From contig JADJWK010000001.1 of the NCBI GenBank assembly GCA_016716405.1, forward strand, positions 1,984,001-2,048,000: a stretch of 64,000 nt of DNA. Direction: 5' to 3'. Each line of letters starts with the position of its first letter. The first letter of the stretch is position 1. The position numbers and the translations under genes were made by a program. Of the stretch, positions 43,631-52,684 are shown in pieces. Under the pieces are notes generated by a model. The model searched no databases and had not been told where the DNA came from. It saw only the letters and a list, made by a program, of their open reading frames with translations. This DNA comes from Candidatus Melainabacteria bacterium (lineage in GTDB: Bacteria; Cyanobacteriota; Vampirovibrionia; Obscuribacterales; Obscuribacteraceae).

Positions 43631-44371
43631 ATGATAAATTGTCAAACAATTATGAGCAAAGATCTCACCGTGGTTTTTCCGCATGTGACTGTTGATAGAG
43701 TCGCGCTCACCATGCGGGATAGCGATATCGGCGCGGTACCGGTGGTGTCGGATGACGGGTCCAATATGCTGGTCGGGATCGTCACCGATCGTGACATCGC
43801 AACAAGGGTTGTTGCTGAGGGAAAGGATGCGACAGGGATACCGGTGCACGAGATCATGTCCCGCGATGTCATCGTCTGTGGTGTCGAGACCAGTCTCGAC
43901 GATGCACTTTATCTGATGCTGAATGAGGGAATTCGCAGGGTTCCGGTAATCGATGAGAAGAATACGGTTGTCGGGCTTCTATCCGCCGCAGATGCTGCTA
44001 ATCATATTAGACCCGTAGCCAGATCCTCGGTGGATCAGGATTTCGAGCAAGCCAGGGTGCAATTCGAGGCGGAGATGGACCGCAAGATGGCTGAGCTCTC
44101 TGGCAAGCTTGATTCGATTATGCTGCGCCTGAGGGTCGAGTTATCGGAAATGAGCGAGGAGGTCAAATCCAGCAATACATTTCAGGAGCTTCTCGAAATG
44201 AAGGAAGGGCTCGAGACCGATATTCGGGAGATGAAGTCTTCCTCGAGCGAGCGATGGGAGGATTTGAAAATCAAGGTGAGAGACGGCTGGAGCAAGCTCT
44301 CGACCAGGCTCGAGGAGACCATCGAGACCCTAGAAACCATAACTGAGAGCTTCTCCGGTTCGAGCCGGTGA
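43631..44371 (+). CDS. CBS-domain protein with C-terminal coiled coil
   Basis: About 246 residues; ATG at 43628 or 43631, behind AGGAGG (43620-43625). A pair of CBS motifs spans about 1-130 (MSKDLTVVFPHVTVDRVALTMRDSDIGAVPVV, GIVTDRDIATRVV, MSRDVIVCGVETSLDDALYLMLNEGIRRVPVI, GLLSAADAANHI), which usually bind adenine nucleotides. A charged coiled-coil tail (about 150-240) follows. CBS pairs often sense energy state and regulate partners. The following DUF389 gene lies 50 bases downstream and may be its partner in the same operon. Confidence 0.9.
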   Translation: MINCQTIMSKDLTVVFPHVTVDRVALTMRDSDIGAVPVVSDDGSNMLVGIVTDRDIATRVVAEGKDATGIPVHEIMSRDVIVCGVETSLDDALYLMLNEGIRRVPVIDEKNTVVGLLSAADAANHIRPVARSSVDQDFEQARVQFEAEMDRKMAELSGKLDSIMLRLRVELSEMSEEVKSSNTFQELLEMKEGLETDIREMKSSSSERWEDLKIKVRDGWSKLSTRLEETIETLETITESFSGSSR

Positions 44372-44422
44372 CTCCAAAATGGTGCGATAATAAGAGCCTT
44401 CCCTGGCTGGAATCCCTGATCG

Positions 44423-45811
44423 ATGTCCCTCGACTCTCTTCCATATCTGGAAAATATCCGAATAGCGCGGCTGTTCGGCCAGAGCGACGAGGCGATACTG
44501 GATCTCAAACAGCGTCTCAATGAGATGAGCCAGCTCACCATGGACTTCGTCGTCCTGCTGGGTACCTCGACAGTGATTGCCACTCTCGGCCTCTTTCAGA
44601 ACAGCGCTGCCGTAATTATCGGGGCCATGATTATTGCGCCTCTGATGAGACCGCTCATGGGGCTTGCCTATGGCAGCTTGATCGCCAATGCCTTTCTGAT
44701 CAGGCGCTCGATTTTCACCATCATCGTCGGAAGCGTGGTGGCGGTGTTCATCGCTTTTATCTTCGCCACTCTCCTTCGAGGAATCGAGGTGACCTCTGAG
44801 ATATCGAGCCGTATCCATCCGAACCTCCTCGATATGGGGGTGGCGGTCTTCGCCGGAGCGGCCGGCGCTTACTGCCAGACACGCCGGGATCTGGCGGACA
44901 CCCTTGCCGGGGTGGCTATCTCGGTGGCCCTGGTGCCGCCACTGGGGGTGGTCGGTATCGGTCTGGCTCTCGGTCAGACCAAGATCTGGACCGGCGCAGG
45001 GCTCCTCTACGCCACCAACCTGGTCGGGATCACGTTCGCCGCTATTATCGTTTTCCTGCTCATGGGCTACGGGCCTATAAAACGGGCAGGAAGAAGCCTC
45101 GGAGTATCCCTGGCCCTCCTGGTCTGCCTGATGATCCCCCTTGCCCTCAGTATGCGCGAGCTGCTCATAGAGCACGAGATGAGCGCCAATATCAAGGCTC
45201 TTCTGAGGGAGAAGACTTATACTTTTAAGGATGTCCAGCTCAGCAAGGTCGAGGTCAAGCGCTTTCGCAGGCCCATGCTGGTCACCGCCACGGTAGTCTC
45301 GAGCGGCAGCGACATCAAGGCCAATCAGGTGAGGCTGGTACAGGACTTCCTCAGCAAAGAGACAGGCATTCCCATCGAATTTCGTATTCGTGTGATCCCT
45401 TCCATGGTGGTGACGGCTATCGAAGTCACTCCCGAGGGCGAGCACGAGAAGACGGTGCCGGTGGGAGCACCCCTCGATAACAGTTCTCTCGACTGGCAGG
45501 ACGCCGATTCCTTATCGGTGCCGGCCGGTGTATCAGGTGAAACACAGGCTGAAGGGCCGTCGCAGGCGGTGCCTGCCTTCGAGAGCCCCGAGCCCGCTCC
45601 CGCTCCCGCGTCCGAAAATAGCCAGACCATTGAGGGTGATTCGGGCGGGAGTGCCGATTCACCGATCAAGCCGCAGATTCAGACGCAAATTCAGGCGCAG
45701 CCACAATCACAGTCTCAATCACAGTCTCAATCACAGTCTCAATCACAGCCTCAATCGCAGCCCCAGCCGGATAAAGCGCCGCAAGGAAATCCGGCACCGG
45801 TGGCGAAATAG
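44423..45811 (+). CDS. DUF389-family membrane protein with Gln-Ser-rich tail
   Basis: 462 residues. Membrane region about 40-240 with MDFVVLLGTSTVIATLGLFQNSAAVIIGAMIIAPLMRPLMGLAYGSLIANAFLI, GVAISVALVPPLGVVGIGLALG and a further helix near 215-235; this is the TIGR00341-type core. A soluble part follows (EVKRFRRPMLVTATVVSSGSDIKANQVRLVQDFLSKETG). The last 120 residues are low complexity, including a Gln-Ser run encoded by a 12-bp repeat. The family's function is unclear; some members are linked to stress survival. Normal members lack this tail. Confidence 0.9.
   Translation: MSLDSLPYLENIRIARLFGQSDEAILDLKQRLNEMSQLTMDFVVLLGTSTVIATLGLFQNSAAVIIGAMIIAPLMRPLMGLAYGSLIANAFLIRRSIFTIIVGSVVAVFIAFIFATLLRGIEVTSEISSRIHPNLLDMGVAVFAGAAGAYCQTRRDLADTLAGVAISVALVPPLGVVGIGLALGQTKIWTGAGLLYATNLVGITFAAIIVFLLMGYGPIKRAGRSLGVSLALLVCLMIPLALSMRELLIEHEMSANIKALLREKTYTFKDVQLSKVEVKRFRRPMLVTATVVSSGSDIKANQVRLVQDFLSKETGIPIEFRIRVIPSMVVTAIEVTPEGEHEKTVPVGAPLDNSSLDWQDADSLSVPAGVSGETQAEGPSQAVPAFESPEPAPAPASENSQTIEGDSGGSADSPIKPQIQTQIQAQPQSQSQSQSQSQSQSQPQSQPQPDKAPQGNPAPVAK
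45697..45770 (+). repeat. Tandem CAATCACAGTCT repeat
   Basis: About five copies of a 12-base unit, with small changes, encode the Gln-Ser tail of the DUF389 protein. The unit codes for Gln-Ser-Gln-Ser, so copy number can change without shifting frame. Confidence 0.85.
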
Positions 45812-45812
45812 C

Positions 45813-48473
45813 TCAGGATCTGCCTGTTCCCTGCGTTTTCAAAGCGAGCTTACCGGCGTCATCCAGATCCAGGACTATTTCCCGGCCATCCGGAGGTCCT
45901 GAGAGCAGGAATTCGGACAGAGGAGCTTCCACGTAGTTCTTGATGGCTCTCTTGATCGGCCGGGCGCCGTAGAGCGGATCGTAGCCCCTGTTTGCCAGCC
46001 AGCCCACGGCTCTGGCGCTGGGCTCGAGGCTGAGGCCTTTTTCAAGGAGTCTCTTGCTCAGAGCGGCAAGCTGCAACCTGACAATCGCCTCGATGTCCTC
46101 TATCTTCAGGGGCTCGAAGATGACAATGTCGTCGATACGATTGAGAAGCTCCGGCTTGAAACATTCGAGCAGAGCCCGGCGCACCGGCTCCGGCAGGGTG
46201 TCTATGCCGCCCCCGAAGCTCTCTTCGGTTTCGCTGCCATTCTCGCTCTCCTTCACATTGCCGTTCAGCGCTTCGAGGACCTCAGCGGCGCCGGTATTGG
46301 TGGTCATGATGATGACCGTATTGGTGAAATCGACGGTCCGCCCCCGGGCATCGGTGAGGCGACCATCGTCCAGGATCTGCAGGAAGATATTGTAGACATC
46401 GCTGTGGGCTTTCTCGATCTCGTCGAAAAGAACGCAGCAATATGGGCGTTTGCGCACCGCTTCGGTAAGCTGCCCGCCTTCATCCGATCCTATATAGCCG
46501 GGAGAGGCGCCGATCAGGCGTGATACGGTATACCGGTCGAAATACTCGGACATATCGAGCCTGACAAGGGCCGCCGGATCGTTGAAGAGATTGTCGGCAA
46601 GGGCTCTTGCCGTCTCGGTCTTGCCCACTCCGGTAGGACCGAGAAAGAGGAAAGTCCCCACCGGTCTCCGGGGCGCACCAATATCGGTGCGCGAGATCCT
46701 GATACTGCGGGCGACGGCTTCGAGCGCGGCGTTCTGCCCTTTGACTCTCTTCTCGAGCTCTTTCTCGAGAGCACGAAGCGCCTCGGCCTCATCGGCTTTC
46801 AAGCGGCCAATCGGAATCCCGGTCCATTCCGACACCACCGCCGCGATCTCGTCTTCGCCGACCCGGGCTTCCCGTCCGTTTTCTCTTGCCGCCTCGCCAC
46901 CGGCCTCGGCAAGGAGCCTCTTCAGGGGCTCCAGCTTCTCGAGAACCAGCTCGCCGGCCCGGCGGGGATCCCCTTTTCGCCCCAGCTCTTCGACCTCCTG
47001 CTTGACCTGCTCGATCTTGTCTTTGAGCGCGGTGATATGGCTTAGCCCTTCTATCTCTCTGGACCAGTCCTGCCGGATAGCCGACGCTTTCGTCTCCAGC
47101 TCTTCGATGGCTCTGTCTATCTCCTGCAAACGCTCATAGGAGTCTTTCTCGTTGTCCCGCGCCAGGGAGGCGCGCTCCAGGGACAGGCGGTGGAGCTCGG
47201 CGTGGATGGCGGTGAGCTCCGGCGGCGGCGAGTCGATCTCCACACTCTTGCGGGCGGCCGCCTCGTCCACCAGGTCGATGGCTTTGTCCGGCAGTCGGCG
47301 GTCGGTTATGTAGCGATGCGACATACTGGCGGCGGACTCCAGTGCCGAGTCGAGGATCGAGATACCGTGGTATACCTCGAGCTTTTCTTTGAGACCGCGC
47401 AGGATCGACAGAGCCTCGTCCAGGGTTGGCTCTTTCACCAGCACCGGTTGAAAGCGCCTGGCCAGCGCCGGATCTTTCTCGATATGCCGGCTGTATTCGC
47501 TGAAAGTGGTGGCACCCACGCAACGAATCTGACCACGAGCCAGATAAGGCTTGAGAATATTGCCGGCATCCATAGCACTGCCACTGGTGGCGCCAGCGCC
47601 GACCAGCAGGTGGAGCTCGTCTATGAAGAGGATAATGCTGCCGCTCCTGGCTACGAGCTCTTCCACCAGGTCATTGAGACGCTCCTCGAACTGTCCTCTC
47701 AGGCTGGTGCCGGCCACCAGGCGCCCGACATCCAGGCTCACTACCCGCAGTCCCCGGAGGCTGACCGGCACTTCATTGCGTGCGATTCTGAGAGCCAGCC
47801 CCTCGGCCAGGGCTGTCTTGCCGACTCCGGCTTCGCCGAGGAGGACCGGATTATTCTTGGAGCGGCGGCTGAGAATATTGATCATCCGTCCAATCTCTTT
47901 CTCTCGCCCGATCACCGGATCGAGAGCGCCCTCCTCGGCCCGGGCGCTCAGGTCTTCGCAGAGCTTGGCAAGCACGCCGGAGAGCATCGGTCGAGCTGGC
48001 GCTCCCGGTCCGGTTCCCGGTGCTGATTTCTGTCCGGCCTTCTCGCTCAGGGCATCTTCGGCTTCCTGGCGGCCGCAACCGCTTTCTTTGAGAAGTACGC
48101 AGGCGCGGGTGGCGCCTGCTTCGGTAAAAGCCATGAGGACGTGCTCGACACCTATGTGCCGGTCACCCAGGGCTTCGCTGAGATCGCCGGCTCTCTGGAA
48201 GATAGCCATGGTGCTGTCAGCCCAGTCCACCTGGTCCGGCCTTACCGGAAACCCTTCCTGGGTGCTGTAGAGATAGGCGGTGAGCCTTCTGGTCAATTCC
48301 CGGCGGTTCACTTTGAGCCGGTCGAGCGCTCGGGTCAGGGGCGCCGAGCCCTGATTGAGCAATGCCAGCAAGAGATGCTCAGGCGAAACGAGGCGAGCCG
48401 GATACTTTTCCATGAGCCCCGCACAGATCGAGAAGGCCCTGGTGAGATTATCGTCGTACCTTGAGGGATCCAC
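45813..48473 (-). CDS. ClpB/ClpC-type AAA+ disaggregase
   Basis: 886 residues. N-domain repeats (1-150), AAA+ 1 with Walker A GEAGVGKT and Walker B ILFIDELHLLVGAGA, a middle coiled coil (about 430-550), AAA+ 2 with GPTGVGKTE and VLFDEIEKAHSDVYNIFLQILDDGRLTD, and a C-terminal sensor 2 (GARPIKRAI). These enzymes thread aggregated or marked proteins through a hexamer. The middle domain is longer than in ClpC and closer to ClpB, but I see no ClpP-binding tripeptide check, so I leave the symbol open. Last gene of the metG-kinase-LRR array. Confidence 0.93.
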   Translation of the reverse strand: MDPSRYDDNLTRAFSICAGLMEKYPARLVSPEHLLLALLNQGSAPLTRALDRLKVNRRELTRRLTAYLYSTQEGFPVRPDQVDWADSTMAIFQRAGDLSEALGDRHIGVEHVLMAFTEAGATRACVLLKESGCGRQEAEDALSEKAGQKSAPGTGPGAPARPMLSGVLAKLCEDLSARAEEGALDPVIGREKEIGRMINILSRRSKNNPVLLGEAGVGKTALAEGLALRIARNEVPVSLRGLRVVSLDVGRLVAGTSLRGQFEERLNDLVEELVARSGSIILFIDELHLLVGAGATSGSAMDAGNILKPYLARGQIRCVGATTFSEYSRHIEKDPALARRFQPVLVKEPTLDEALSILRGLKEKLEVYHGISILDSALESAASMSHRYITDRRLPDKAIDLVDEAAARKSVEIDSPPPELTAIHAELHRLSLERASLARDNEKDSYERLQEIDRAIEELETKASAIRQDWSREIEGLSHITALKDKIEQVKQEVEELGRKGDPRRAGELVLEKLEPLKRLLAEAGGEAARENGREARVGEDEIAAVVSEWTGIPIGRLKADEAEALRALEKELEKRVKGQNAALEAVARSIRISRTDIGAPRRPVGTFLFLGPTGVGKTETARALADNLFNDPAALVRLDMSEYFDRYTVSRLIGASPGYIGSDEGGQLTEAVRKRPYCCVLFDEIEKAHSDVYNIFLQILDDGRLTDARGRTVDFTNTVIIMTTNTGAAEVLEALNGNVKESENGSETEESFGGGIDTLPEPVRRALLECFKPELLNRIDDIVIFEPLKIEDIEAIVRLQLAALSKRLLEKGLSLEPSARAVGWLANRGYDPLYGARPIKRAIKNYVEAPLSEFLLSGPPDGREIVLDLDDAGKLALKTQGTGRS

Positions 48474-48569
48474 TCTATGGGTACTTCCTTCGACAGAATC
48501 GGCTTAGAATTCTACCTCATATCTTCCGGAACGGATCTTTCCGGGAGAGGCGCGGATGATTCGAGGTGT

Positions 48570-48587
48570 GACACCAGCGGTGGTGTC
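48570..48587. repeat. Inverted repeat between the LRR gene and clpB-like gene
   Basis: GACACCA (48570-48576) and TGGTGTC (48581-48587) can pair with a four-base loop. No T-run follows on either strand. It may be an operator or a transcript-stability hairpin. Confidence 0.5.
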
Positions 48588-48597
48588 GCGCCGTGGC

Positions 48598-49473
48598 TCA
48601 GAGTCCGACGATATCGCAGGAAGGGAGCGATGACTTGAGCCTGGCAAGACCGATCTCGGTACAGGCTGTGTCCCTGGCATCAAGAAAAGTGAGATTCTTC
48701 ATGGACTCGAGCCGGTTGATACCACGGTCGCTCACCCCGGTGCCGACCAGATAGAGAGCCTCGAGGTTCACCAGCCCGGCCAGATCCTCCATACCGGCAT
48801 CGGTGATTCTGGTATCGGTGAGATAGAGAGTGCGGAGTCCGGAAAGGGCGGCCACATAACGCATACCGCTGTCGGTTATGGCGGAGGCGGATAGATCCAG
48901 GTGGTGTAGCTGGGTAATCCCCTTGAGCTCCTCCAGTCCCTGATCAGAGATACCCGAGGGAAGGAGAAGGGTGGTCAGTGACTTCATCTCTTTCAGATGA
49001 ATCAGCCCACCGTCGGTGATCTCGGTTTTCTTCAATACCAGTGCTGACAGCGACGGCAGAGCTGCCAGGTGTTTGAGCCCCTTATTGGTGATCGATGTGT
49101 GGAGCAGCCAGATCGTGGCGAGGCGCTCCAGCCCATGTAGTTTGAGGGCATGGCTGTCGGTGAAAGGCGCGAAATCGAGTCGAAGCTCTTCGAGCTTGCT
49201 CATGCCGCAGGCGACTTTGAGGACACGCTCGGAATAATGCGCCGTGGAGAGGTCGAGAGAGGTGAAGAGGTCCAGGTCGCCGGCGCTGTCCTCCAGGGTC
49301 TCGTCCGGAACATGACCGGAAAGAGCGAGACCGATTAGCTTGTTGTCCGGGATCATCGAAGAGAAGCTCCCCAGAGCCTCGCCGATCCACTTGCGCTGGT
49401 GCGGAAAGAGGCGATCGGCCAGATAGAGGCTGCCCAGGGAGATTCGTTCCGGAAATGTGACTCTGGCTTCCAT
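48598..49473 (-). CDS. Leucine-rich-repeat protein
   Basis: 291 residues with about eight LRR units of 23-24 residues, consensus LxxLxLxxTxITDxGLxxLxxL (for example LSGLRTLYLTDTRITDAGMEDLAGL). There is no signal peptide and no membrane helix, so it is probably cytoplasmic. The repeats match the LRR-like part of the kinase at 3.5 kb in style. It follows the second kinase by nine bases, suggesting that it works with it, perhaps as a scaffold for a signalling complex. Confidence 0.85.
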   Translation of the reverse strand: MEARVTFPERISLGSLYLADRLFPHQRKWIGEALGSFSSMIPDNKLIGLALSGHVPDETLEDSAGDLDLFTSLDLSTAHYSERVLKVACGMSKLEELRLDFAPFTDSHALKLHGLERLATIWLLHTSITNKGLKHLAALPSLSALVLKKTEITDGGLIHLKEMKSLTTLLLPSGISDQGLEELKGITQLHHLDLSASAITDSGMRYVAALSGLRTLYLTDTRITDAGMEDLAGLVNLEALYLVGTGVSDRGINRLESMKNLTFLDARDTACTEIGLARLKSSLPSCDIVGL

Positions 49474-49482
49474 GGAGACTTA

Positions 49483-51147
49483 TTATATGCCCGTCTCCAC
49501 CAGCCCCACCAGGTCGCTTTTAACATCGGAACAATTCTGATACCGGAGGCTCAATTCAGGCTCGGTGAGGCGCTTAACGATCCGGTCGAGAGACTCGCTC
49601 ACCGACTGATTCAGGCTGCGAGGCGAGCTCGACGAGATCGCCTCGGGCTCGATTCCGGTAAGCATGAAGAAAAGTGTAGCGCCCATGGCATAGATATCGC
49701 TCTGGGGAACGGCTTTTCCCCGGAACTGCTCCGGCGGGATGAAAGCATGCTTGCCGGCTACTTTACGGGTGCTCTCCGCCTCCAGCTGGAGAGCCACGTT
49801 GAAGTCGATGAGCTTGACGACACTCCCGGCCCTGCCTTCTGAAAGTATCAGGTTGTCCGGAGTGAAGTCCCGGTGCACGACGGCGGGATTGCGCCGGTGC
49901 AGATAGCCGAGTATGTCGCACATCTGCAGGGCGAGCTCTACAGTGCGCCCCTGGTCGAAACAGCCGTTCCGGAATACGAGCTCTTTGAGGTTGTCGCCGC
50001 CGACGTCCTCGAGGACCAGATAGGCTCTCTGGTCCTCGACGAAAAAGTCCACCAGCCTGGCTATATTCGGATGTCTGAGCTTGCGCCAGAGACCTGCTTC
50101 GCGCTGGATGTTCTCCAGGACTCGCTTGCGCACATTGGTTCCCGCCTGGGCCGGCAGGACGAATTCCTTGAGGACCACGGTGGGGGGCGGGCCTCCCGCC
50201 GGCGCTGCGGCATTCGCGGTGATCAGGGTCAGGTCGGACATATCCACCAGGGTCTCGTTGCGTTTGATGCCCTCCAGGCTGAGCTCGCCGGGCACCGGTT
50301 TGAGCATCTCGGCGCGGTAGACCGTCGCCTGGCCCCCGGAGCCGATTTCCTCCTGGATTCTGTAGGCGCCGTTGCTCAAGACTGTGCCGGCTAGAAGGTC
50401 TGTCTCGTTGGAGCGTTTTTTCGAGGTGCTCAGGGCGTCGAGCCATATATCGGTATAGGATTCGAACTTGATATACATGTTGAGGTCGTCGGCGACCTTG
50501 GGCTCGATTCTATAAGAAGGAAGGAATTTCTTCAGAGCCAGTTGCAGGCGCTGGCGGTCGTCACTGGATGCGATACCATCGATATTGAGGTTGAGCTTCG
50601 GTCGATCGCTGGACAACCAGCCCCAGCTCATCGCCGGCGCCAGGGACAGGAAAGTCAGCCTGTCCAGGGAGGTTAGACCCCGGCTGATGACGTTGAACTC
50701 GAGATGGATGTCCAGAGAATTGAAGACCTTGCGATCGGAGGTGGTCACATGGGAGATCCGGTCCCAGTTGATCAGGGGCGAGGCGCGGTGACCCCAGTAA
50801 CGCAGCCAGTGGAAACGGAGCCCCTCTTTGCCCAACTCTACATGGGTCGGATAGAGGTACTGTCCCAGAAAGAGCGGATTGAAAATAAGAACCGAAGCGC
50901 TCAGAAAAAGCCAGGCGCAGACGAACCAGGTGAAATAGCCTGCCGATCCGGAGAAGCCGAGGAGCAACAGAGAGACAAGGGCCGCCAGGATATTGGCCGT
51001 CACGAAAATCGCCGAGAGCTGTTTGAGCCGTTTGCGCGTGATGCGCTGCGGCTTGTAGCGGATCCAGAACTCGTCATAATCATCGGCTCGCCGGGAGCTC
51101 CTGGTGATGAAATAACGATCCGATAATGAGTCTTTGGAGTGGCTCAT
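49483..51147 (-). CDS. Membrane Ser/Thr protein kinase (paralogue B)
   Basis: 554 residues. Two membrane helices at about 45-70 and 75-95 come first, then a PH-like region, then the kinase (about 263-530): Gly loop EEIGSGGQATVYRAE, Lys in PTVVLKEFVL, HRDFTPDN for the catalytic loop and DFN instead of DFG. The catalytic Asp and the metal-binding Asp are both kept. The layout, N-terminal membrane part and C-terminal kinase, is the reverse of the kinase at 3.5 kb. It follows its paralogue by three bases in one operon. Confidence 0.88.
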   Translation of the reverse strand: MSHSKDSLSDRYFITRSSRRADDYDEFWIRYKPQRITRKRLKQLSAIFVTANILAALVSLLLLGFSGSAGYFTWFVCAWLFLSASVLIFNPLFLGQYLYPTHVELGKEGLRFHWLRYWGHRASPLINWDRISHVTTSDRKVFNSLDIHLEFNVISRGLTSLDRLTFLSLAPAMSWGWLSSDRPKLNLNIDGIASSDDRQRLQLALKKFLPSYRIEPKVADDLNMYIKFESYTDIWLDALSTSKKRSNETDLLAGTVLSNGAYRIQEEIGSGGQATVYRAEMLKPVPGELSLEGIKRNETLVDMSDLTLITANAAAPAGGPPPTVVLKEFVLPAQAGTNVRKRVLENIQREAGLWRKLRHPNIARLVDFFVEDQRAYLVLEDVGGDNLKELVFRNGCFDQGRTVELALQMCDILGYLHRRNPAVVHRDFTPDNLILSEGRAGSVVKLIDFNVALQLEAESTRKVAGKHAFIPPEQFRGKAVPQSDIYAMGATLFFMLTGIEPEAISSSSPRSLNQSVSESLDRIVKRLTEPELSLRYQNCSDVKSDLVGLVETGI

Positions 51148-51150
51148 GGC

Positions 51151-52653
51151 CTAGTTCGATGTTATCTCCTCTATCCTGGCTTTCGTCTCTCTTGCCGAGC
51201 CGATTCTGGTTTCCAGATCGAGTGCGGTGAGAGCCGCCACCAGGTCGTCGGTAAGAGGCGAGATCTCCCGGTTCAGGTCCCGGGGTCGCGAGCATGTCAG
51301 GGCCTCGGGATCGCGGCCGGTGAGAAGAAAATAGAGAGTGCCGCCCAGAGCATAGAGATCGCTTGCTGTCTTGGCTTTGCCTTTGAACTGCTCGGGAGCG
51401 ATATAAGCTTGCTTGCCGACCATGGTGCCGGTGGCGGTCCCGACGAATTCGTTGGCGGCGCCGAAGTCGATGAGAACCAGAGTGTTGTCCTCTTTCAAGA
51501 CGAGGTTATCCGGCGATATATCCCGGTGAATCACCGGTGGTGTCAGACCATGAAGGTATTCGAGAATCGCGGCGGTCTGGCCCGCCAGCTCCAGGGCTTT
51601 TCTTTCCTCAACCGGCCCGTTCTGGGTGACGTGCTGGCGGAGGCTGTTGCCCGCCACGAACTCGAGGACCAGATAGTCCCTGTCGTTCTCGACGAAATAA
51701 TCGAGGACCGAGGCTATTTGCGGGTGCGAGAGCTTTTGCAGGAGCGCCACCTCTCGTGTGAAAAGCTCTTTGGCTTTGAGCTCCTTTGCCTTGAGCTCTT
51801 TCTCTTCGCTGATTCTGGATGGCAGGACCGCCTCTTTTATGACCCTGAGCTCCCGGTCTCTGGTGGAGGCCAGGTAGACTGCCGACATACCCCCTGAGGA
51901 GAGGGGCATGACGATGCGGAATTTCCCTTCCTGAAGGAAGCTGCCCTTGGCCAGGGGAACGAATTTTGTGGCTGAAAACGAATCCTGGAGCTCCTGCTCC
52001 CAGATCTCGGTATAGGACTGGGGCAGCTCGAATTTCTCGAGCTTCGGCTGGGCATCGGACTCTTCCTCGGTGGAGGCGATGGGGGAGCGGCTGAAATCCA
52101 GGCAGAAGGACTCTATAGCAACGAAAAGCCTGGTTTGACCTTTCTTGCTCATGCGTCTCAGATCAAGGGCGGCGTGCCCGCCGGATTTGAAATAGATGAA
52201 TATTATCTGATCGCTGCCCGGGGTCTCCATCTCATATTCGTAAGAGCTCTTGCCGTAGTCGAGAAGCCGGGAGCCCATGAGGATATTGGCGATATCGTCC
52301 CAGCGGCGGAAATTGCGGAAAAGGAGATCGGGTCCGAAAAGAGCCGGGAAGCGCAGACCCTCGTCGCTCACCTCGATGGAGAGGTGTCCGGCAAAAATCT
52401 TCATGAGCCAGGGATAGAGAAGCCTGAGAAAAAGGGCCAGAAATGCCGCCAGACCGAAAACAATCAGGATGAGACCGGTCATCTGGGGACCGAAAGCGAG
52501 AAAGGTCGCATAAGCCAGAGCGACCAGGGCGATGAAGAGCCAGACGGCGACATTGCGAGCCTGACTCCCGGCGACCGGGGAGTAAAGAATCAGGTCCTGC
52601 CTCTTCTCTCTGACGGGCTCCTGGAGCCCCGGTATCTCGATATTCTGTTCCAT
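51151..52653 (-). CDS. Membrane Ser/Thr protein kinase (paralogue A)
   Basis: 500 residues. Two membrane helices (about 33-60 and 60-85), a middle region of about 110 residues, then a kinase with LSSGGMSAVYLAS, Lys in LRVIKEAVL, HRDISPDN and DFG, and TMVGKQAYIAPEQFKGKAKTASDLYALGGTLYFLLTG. It shares its whole architecture with the following gene, so the pair arose by duplication. The substrate is unknown; the neighbours metG and clpB suggest translation or proteostasis. Confidence 0.9.
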   Translation of the reverse strand: MEQNIEIPGLQEPVREKRQDLILYSPVAGSQARNVAVWLFIALVALAYATFLAFGPQMTGLILIVFGLAAFLALFLRLLYPWLMKIFAGHLSIEVSDEGLRFPALFGPDLLFRNFRRWDDIANILMGSRLLDYGKSSYEYEMETPGSDQIIFIYFKSGGHAALDLRRMSKKGQTRLFVAIESFCLDFSRSPIASTEEESDAQPKLEKFELPQSYTEIWEQELQDSFSATKFVPLAKGSFLQEGKFRIVMPLSSGGMSAVYLASTRDRELRVIKEAVLPSRISEEKELKAKELKAKELFTREVALLQKLSHPQIASVLDYFVENDRDYLVLEFVAGNSLRQHVTQNGPVEERKALELAGQTAAILEYLHGLTPPVIHRDISPDNLVLKEDNTLVLIDFGAANEFVGTATGTMVGKQAYIAPEQFKGKAKTASDLYALGGTLYFLLTGRDPEALTCSRPRDLNREISPLTDDLVAALTALDLETRIGSARETKARIEEITSN

Positions 52654-52684
52654 CTCTGGTGGGGGCGAAACGCGGCTCTTCCTA

